Of a stretch of 10,327 bases of DNA, positions 7,062-10,327 are shown in pieces. Source of the DNA: Desulfobacteraceae bacterium (GTDB lineage: Bacteria; Desulfobacterota; DSM-4660; Desulfatiglandales; Desulfatiglandaceae); the NCBI GenBank assembly GCA_013203065.1, contig JABMQV010000334.1:1-10327 (forward strand). Direction: 5' to 3'. How positions within the stretch are numbered: the first letter of the stretch is position 1; each line of letters starts with the position of its first letter. A program made the position numbers and the translations under genes. The notes beneath the pieces were generated by a model. The model was not told the origin of the DNA and searched no databases. It saw only the letters and a list, made by a program, of their open reading frames with translations.

Positions 7062-7067
7062 TATAAT
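7062..7067 (+). promoter_or_regulatory. Consensus -10 element upstream of mlaE
   Basis: TATAAT at 7062-7067 is a perfect -10 hexamer in the 151-base divergent region between thrC and mlaE, and would start transcription near 7074, before any of the possible mlaE starts. No good -35 lies 16-18 bases upstream. An 8-base direct repeat, TTCATAGT, occurs at 7023-7030 and 7053-7060, spaced 30 bp (about three helical turns) and abutting the -10, so an activator site is possible. No clear promoter for thrC on the other strand was recognised. Confidence 0.3.
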
Positions 7068-7111
7068 CAAAAGTTTGGTTTGCTGATGTAGAAAAATTTT
7101 TGACTTCCTGG

Positions 7112-7915
7112 ATGAGTTTTGTAACACTTGCGGCCATGACTATCGTGAAAAAACTGGGGGCTTCGGCGCTCGGGCGGTTACGGAGATTGGGGGTTATGGG
7201 CCTTTTCCTGGTGAACACCCTCTTTTATGCCTTTATCCCGCCTCTCAAATTTACGCGTCTTTTGAAGCAGATTCGGTTTATTGGATTTCAGTCCACCATC
7301 GTGATAGTCCTCACGGGGGGGTTTTCAGGGATGGTCTTGGGTTTTCAGGGGTTTTACAGCCTCAGCCGATTCGGTTCCGATGCGTTTCTGGGACCCATGG
7401 TGGGGCTTGCCCTGATCAAGGAATTGGGGCCTGTCATTACGGCGCTGATGGTAACGGGCAGGGCAGGTTCTGCTATTGCCGCGGAGATAGGGATCATGCG
7501 AATCAGCGAGCAGATCGATGCACTGGAACTTATGGGGCTCAATCCCTATCGTTATCTCATGGTACCCAATCTTTTGGCGGCGATAATCTGCCTTCCCTTA
7601 TTGACAGCCATTTTTGATGTGGTGGGTATCTTCGGGGGGTATCTGATCGGCGGAAAGCTTTTGGGGGTGGGAGCCGGGACTTATTTCGGAGAGATGGCAA
7701 ACTACGTGGAAATGAAGGATATTATGGAGGGTGTCTATAAGTCTCTCAGTTTTGGGATCATCATTGTCTGGGTGTCTTGTTTTAAGGGATATTATACCGG
7801 AATCTTCACCGGGTTTGGTGCCGAGGGTGTGAGTAGCGCCACAACCCAGGCCGTGGTCCTGTCTTCGGTATTGATCCTGGTGTGGGATTATTTTATGACC
7901 TCTTTGCTGTTTTAG
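7112..7915 (+). CDS. mlaE: Phospholipid ABC transporter permease MlaE
   Basis: MlaE is the membrane-spanning permease of the MlaFEDB-type complex that moves phospholipids between the inner membrane and the periplasmic carrier MlaC. Numbering from ATG 7112 (267 residues), KELGPV (103-108) and the coupling-helix segment EIGIMRISEQIDALELMG (125-142) match the MlaE family closely, as do FSGMVLGFQG (71-80) and the C-terminal ATTQAVVLSS. Five or six hydrophobic helices are visible after a basic N-terminal interfacial helix. The start is uncertain: TTG 7100, ATG 7112 and ATG 7136 are all possible and none has a good ribosome site; 7136 would give 259 residues, close to the E. coli length. It is first in the operon, preceding mlaF, the reverse of the E. 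coli F-E order. Confidence 0.94.
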   Translation: MSFVTLAAMTIVKKLGASALGRLRRLGVMGLFLVNTLFYAFIPPLKFTRLLKQIRFIGFQSTIVIVLTGGFSGMVLGFQGFYSLSRFGSDAFLGPMVGLALIKELGPVITALMVTGRAGSAIAAEIGIMRISEQIDALELMGLNPYRYLMVPNLLAAIICLPLLTAIFDVVGIFGGYLIGGKLLGVGAGTYFGEMANYVEMKDIMEGVYKSLSFGIIIVWVSCFKGYYTGIFTGFGAEGVSSATTQAVVLSSVLILVWDYFMTSLLF

Positions 7916-8025
7916 GTGAACACAGCAGTGGATTTAGGGGGAAAACTGCGAGGGAGGTTTTCGGTATTCAAGATATAGAGCCTTTTGTTACAACCTGTTA
8001 GGGAAAGAAGCTAAAGCAGTAAATT

Positions 8026-8769
8026 ATGATAGAAATTCAAGACCTACATAAGTCCTTTGATGGAAATGAAGTCCTGAGGGGGGTTTCGCTCAGGATTAAC
8101 GAAGGAGAAGTCGTGGCCCTCATCGGAGGTAGCGGGAGCGGCAAGAGCGTCCTTGTAAAACATGTTGCAGGGCTTATGAGGCCTGACCGTGGACAGATTT
8201 TTGTAGATGGAAAGGAGCTAAACACACTGAATGGCAGAGGCCTGAGAGAGTTGAGGGACCGGCTGGGGTTTCTCTTTCAGGGAGGGGCCCTTTTTGATTC
8301 TTTGACCGTGTGCGAGAACGTGGCCTTTCCGCTGGAGGAAAAGACAAAACTGAGTGATGAACGTATCCGCAGCCGGGTCTTGAAGGAACTGGAATTGGTT
8401 GGTCTCTCGGGCTCGGAGCACAAGTATCCGTCACAGATCAGCGGTGGAATGGTGAAACGGGCCGCCCTTGCCCGGGCCTTGATCACAGATCCGGAAATCA
8501 TGCTTTTTGATGAGCCTACCACAGGCTTGGATCCGGTGATTGGGCTTGCCATCCTCAGACTTATCGATTCCTGCCACAGCAGACTGTCATTTACTGGACT
8601 CATCGTGACCCATGAGATCCCGAAGGTTTTTTCCATTGTGGACAGGGTGGCCATGCTTCACAAGGGTACCATCTGGGCTGAGGGGAGTCCGCAGGAGTTT
8701 GTTTCGTCAAAGGACTCAGTCGTGAAGGAGTTTCTTGGGGAAGGGGCAGGAAGCTCCCTCACACATTAG
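8026..8769 (+). CDS. mlaF: Phospholipid ABC transporter ATP-binding protein MlaF
   Basis: MlaF is the cytoplasmic ATPase that powers the Mla lipid transporter. The 247-residue sequence has every nucleotide-binding element: Walker A GGSGSGKS (34-41), Q-loop Q85 in LFQGGALFDSLTV (83-95, a hallmark of this subfamily), signature ISGGM (138-142) followed by VKRAALARAL, Walker B IMLFDE (158-163), D-loop GLDP, and the switch histidine H196 in IVTHEI. It follows mlaE after an unusually wide 110-base gap containing a possible GAAAAC/GTTTTC hairpin (7941-7946 with 7957-7962) and lacks a strong Shine-Dalgarno sequence (only GAAAGAAG some distance upstream). The E. coli protein needs MlaB bound for full function; no MlaB is encoded here. 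Identification is firm. Confidence 0.96.
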   Translation: MIEIQDLHKSFDGNEVLRGVSLRINEGEVVALIGGSGSGKSVLVKHVAGLMRPDRGQIFVDGKELNTLNGRGLRELRDRLGFLFQGGALFDSLTVCENVAFPLEEKTKLSDERIRSRVLKELELVGLSGSEHKYPSQISGGMVKRAALARALITDPEIMLFDEPTTGLDPVIGLAILRLIDSCHSRLSFTGLIVTHEIPKVFSIVDRVAMLHKGTIWAEGSPQEFVSSKDSVVKEFLGEGAGSSLTH

Positions 8770-8836
8770 CCATAGCGCAACGGTTGGAGGATATGGACAA
8801 CAGGCAACGCATTCTAGGGGAGGGCGAGAGAGAGAA

Positions 8837-9277
8837 ATGAAGAAATTTGATCTTGAGCTGACAGTTGGCTTGTTCATAATTGCCGGGATTGTCTGCCTGG
8901 GCTACCTCTCCATCAAGCTTGGAAGGATGGAGGTTTTGGGTGGAAAGGGTTATGAGATTGAAGCGATTTTCTCCAGTAGCGGAGGGCTCAAGACAGGTTC
9001 GTCGGTGGAAATCGCGGGGGTGGAAGTAGGGCGGGTCAAGGAGGTTGTGCTGGATGACTATCAGGCCCGAGTCACTATCAATCTCCCTGTGGATGTAAAG
9101 ATTCAGGAAGACGCCATTGCGTCCATCAAGACCAAGGGATTGATCGGTGAGAAGTATATGGAGATTACCCCTGGCGGGGCTGAAGAACTCATTGGCCCCG
9201 GGGGGCGGATTCGCGACACCCAGCCGCCGGTGGACCTGGAACAATTGATCTCAAGCTATATCTTTGGAAAACTTTAG
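8837..9277 (+). CDS. mlaD: MCE-domain lipid-binding protein MlaD
   Basis: MlaD anchors in the inner membrane and forms the hexameric MCE ring through which phospholipids pass between the permease and MlaC. The 146-residue product has a single N-terminal transmembrane anchor (about residues 9-27) and then one MCE domain: YEIEAIFSSSGGLKTGSSVE (39-58), IAGVEVGRVKEV (59-70), and IKTKGLIGEKYMEITPGG (97-114). It is shorter than the E. coli protein of about 183 residues, ending soon after LEQLISSYIFGKL, so the central C-terminal helix is short. I start at ATG 8837, preceded by a GGGAGGGCGAGAGAG purine tract; the frame runs back to 8735, but that part overlaps mlaF and would put a polar segment before the anchor. 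The gap after mlaF is 67 bases. Confidence 0.94.
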   Translation: MKKFDLELTVGLFIIAGIVCLGYLSIKLGRMEVLGGKGYEIEAIFSSSGGLKTGSSVEIAGVEVGRVKEVVLDDYQARVTINLPVDVKIQEDAIASIKTKGLIGEKYMEITPGGAEELIGPGGRIRDTQPPVDLEQLISSYIFGKL

Positions 9278-9287
9278 AAGACCGCCA

Positions 9288-9305
9288 GCGACCAGGTCGT
9301 TTTTT
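9288..9305 (+). terminator. Weak hairpin plus T tract between mlaD and mlaC, possible attenuator
   Basis: GCGAC (9288-9292), loop CAG, GTCGT (9296-9300), then a run of six T (9300-9305) forms a small intrinsic-terminator-like structure in the 101-base mlaD-mlaC gap. A competing pairing is available: GACCAGG (9290-9296) is perfectly complementary to CCTGGTC (9329-9335). A third hairpin, GGTC (9332-9335) with GACC (9350-9353), lies just downstream. The alternatives are mutually exclusive, as in attenuators. The stem is short, so termination would be partial at best, which fits a site inside an operon. Confidence 0.35.
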
Positions 9306-9378
9306 GGTTCTTATCTTCAACGGCTAACCCTGGTCACCGACTTGGTTGCGACCGAAGGCCTGCATTTCGGAGGTTTAA

Positions 9379-9981
9379 ATGGCTAAGAGGTGTTTATGGC
9401 ACGGGATCGTCTTGATTCTTATGACCCTTGTTTTTCCGGCAACTTCATTTGCTGGGGAAGCCACGAAAGAGATCAAGGAAACCACAGACAAGATCATTGC
9501 GATTATTTCCGATCCAGCGTTCAAAGGAACCAATAAAAGGAGCGAGAAGGACCGGCTTATTCGGAAGGTGGTGGACGAACGTTTTGACTGGAGGGAGATG
9601 TCGCGCAGAACCCTTGCAAGGCACTGGAAAAAAAGGAGCGATAAGGAGAAAAGGCTTTTTGTAGATCTTTTCGGAAAACTGCTGGAGCGGACCTATATGG
9701 ACAGGGTAGGGGGGTATTCGGGGGAAAAGGTCCTCTATGAGGGCGAGAAAGTAGATGGAAAATATGGCATCGTCAAAGTAAGAATCATCACCAAGAAGGA
9801 AACAGAAATCCCCGTGAAGTACAGGGTCAAAAAAAAGAAAGGTGAATGGTTCATTTATGATATATCTGTCCAAGGGGTCAGTCTTATCAACAACTATCGG
9901 AAACAGTTCAACAGCATCATCATCAAGTCATCTTTCAATGACCTAATCAAGAAACTCGAGGCCAAGGTATCAGGAGATTAA
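9379..9981 (+). CDS. mlaC: Periplasmic phospholipid-binding protein MlaC
   Basis: MlaC (Ttg2D family) is the soluble periplasmic carrier that passes phospholipid between the outer-membrane MlaA complex and the inner-membrane MlaFED complex. The 200-residue protein has a clear Sec signal peptide: basic AKR, a hydrophobic core (about residues 9-20) and a likely type I cleavage after SFA (residue 25). The mature part follows the family pattern: FDWREMSRRTLARHW (69-83), LLERTYMDRVGGYSGEKV (101-118), VKVRIITKKETEIPVKYRV (132-150), and WFIYDISVQGVSLINNYRKQ (157-176) with FNSII after it. Length is normal. GGAGG about six bases before the ATG is the strongest ribosome site in the operon, suggesting it can be translated independently of mlaD. 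Identification is firm. Confidence 0.95.
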   Translation: MAKRCLWHGIVLILMTLVFPATSFAGEATKEIKETTDKIIAIISDPAFKGTNKRSEKDRLIRKVVDERFDWREMSRRTLARHWKKRSDKEKRLFVDLFGKLLERTYMDRVGGYSGEKVLYEGEKVDGKYGIVKVRIITKKETEIPVKYRVKKKKGEWFIYDISVQGVSLINNYRKQFNSIIIKSSFNDLIKKLEAKVSGD

Positions 9982-10055
9982 CCCCGTGATCGATGCAGGA
10001 AATCGGCAAATGAAGATCGGTTTTTTGGTGGAATAGGCAAAGGAGCTGGCAATTG

Positions 10056-10327
10056 ATGGAAAGTCTCTGTCGGATCTTCCTCGCGATCTGTTCGCTCAGC
10101 CTCGTGACGCTTCCTTGTTACGCGGAGGCAACGCCGAGATCGTTGAATCTGTCACAGCAGACAGAGCATTTCTTGACACCGGACGCGGTTCCTTATTCGA
10201 TGGCGGGAACGGCGTTGGCAGAAGGGTATTCCGAAATTTCTCCGGAAGACCAGACCCGGGACTTTAAGCTTGCCCAGGTCCGGGATGCCAAGCAGGAAGA
10301 AGAGGATCCGGAAGACTGGCTGGAGCC
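10056..10327 (+). CDS. Partial secreted protein, probable MlaA (VacJ) N-terminus
   Basis: An open frame begins at ATG 10056 (or the adjoining TTG 10053), preceded by AAAGGAG, and runs off the window after 90 codons. It starts with an export signal, MESLCRIFLAICSLSLVTLP (1-20), with likely cleavage after CYA (residue 23). The cysteine at 21 sits after T-L-P, not a canonical lipobox, so a type I signal is more likely than a lipoprotein signal. The rest is a low-complexity polar linker ending in an acidic segment, KQEEEDPEDWLE. No conserved MlaA core (for example a DPLEPxNR-like motif) is reached before the end. The MlaA call rests on position: in many bacteria mlaA sits beside mlaC, and delta-proteobacterial MlaA proteins often have an acidic linker before the core (from memory). 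Another envelope protein is possible. Confidence 0.5.
   Translation, partial: MESLCRIFLAICSLSLVTLPCYAEATPRSLNLSQQTEHFLTPDAVPYSMAGTALAEGYSEISPEDQTRDFKLAQVRDAKQEEEDPEDWLE

Noticed and set aside
6991..7111. Threonine leader peptide or T-box ahead of thrC
   Set aside because: No short frame with Thr/Ile runs, no T-box sequence and no terminator hairpin is visible on the minus strand.
8735..8836. Longer mlaD frame starting inside mlaF
   Set aside because: It would add 34 polar residues before the membrane anchor and overlap mlaF; ATG 8837 has a purine-rich ribosome site and gives a normal MlaD N-terminus.
10021..10026. T6 tract after mlaC as an intrinsic terminator
   Set aside because: The bases before it form no stable stem, only GATC-type 4-bp matches. 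The similar tcgg-T6-ggt wording near 9297 is probably chance.
1..10327. Mobile element, defence island, CRISPR or phage-like system
   Set aside because: No transposase, integrase, direct-repeat array, nuclease or toxin-antitoxin gene is visible, and the gene content is housekeeping in character.

Overview
The window reads as ordinary chromosomal, mostly housekeeping DNA from a Gram-negative bacterium of mid-range GC. The outer-membrane lipid transport genes (Mla) show there is an outer membrane. The gene styles together suggest a Desulfobacterota/Deltaproteobacteria-type organism: a PilZ domain of the kind common in myxobacteria and sulfate reducers, a stand-alone receiver with K-S in place of K-P, threonine synthase with an N-terminal zinc ribbon, and mla genes in the order E-F-D-C. 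This assignment is inference from gene content and was not tested by a search. No tRNA, rRNA, CRISPR array, insertion sequence or phage gene is visible.

Layout. 1-733: a small PilZ (c-di-GMP binding) protein, then a 341-base stretch with no convincing gene. 734-2711: a Nudix hydrolase (+) converging on and overlapping a 13-segment sodium:solute symporter (-). 2712-4137: a divergent intergenic region, a GT-B type glycosyltransferase-like protein (+), and a short regulatory stretch holding a perfect 14-bp palindrome. 4138-4506: a receiver-only response regulator (+). 4514-6960: a very tightly packed minus-strand operon, thrC, then a low-molecular-weight protein tyrosine phosphatase, then rlmH, with junctions of 0 and 2 bases. 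7112-10327: a plus-strand mla operon (mlaE, mlaF, mlaD, mlaC) followed by the 5' part of a secreted protein that is probably mlaA.

How the genes work together. Only the mla block forms a clear pathway. MlaE (permease), MlaF (ATPase) and MlaD (MCE-domain lipid carrier) form the inner-membrane ABC complex. MlaC is the periplasmic phospholipid shuttle, and MlaA would be the outer-membrane partner. No STAS-domain MlaB is present between these genes. thrC, the phosphatase and rlmH are probably co-transcribed, but their biochemistry has no obvious link.

Nothing here amounts to a clearly new system. The most useful leads are an attenuator-like set of competing hairpins between mlaD and mlaC, the missing mlaB, a glycosyltransferase-like protein resembling the N-terminal half of plant arabinokinase, and a tyrosine phosphatase that has lost the usual second P-loop cysteine.
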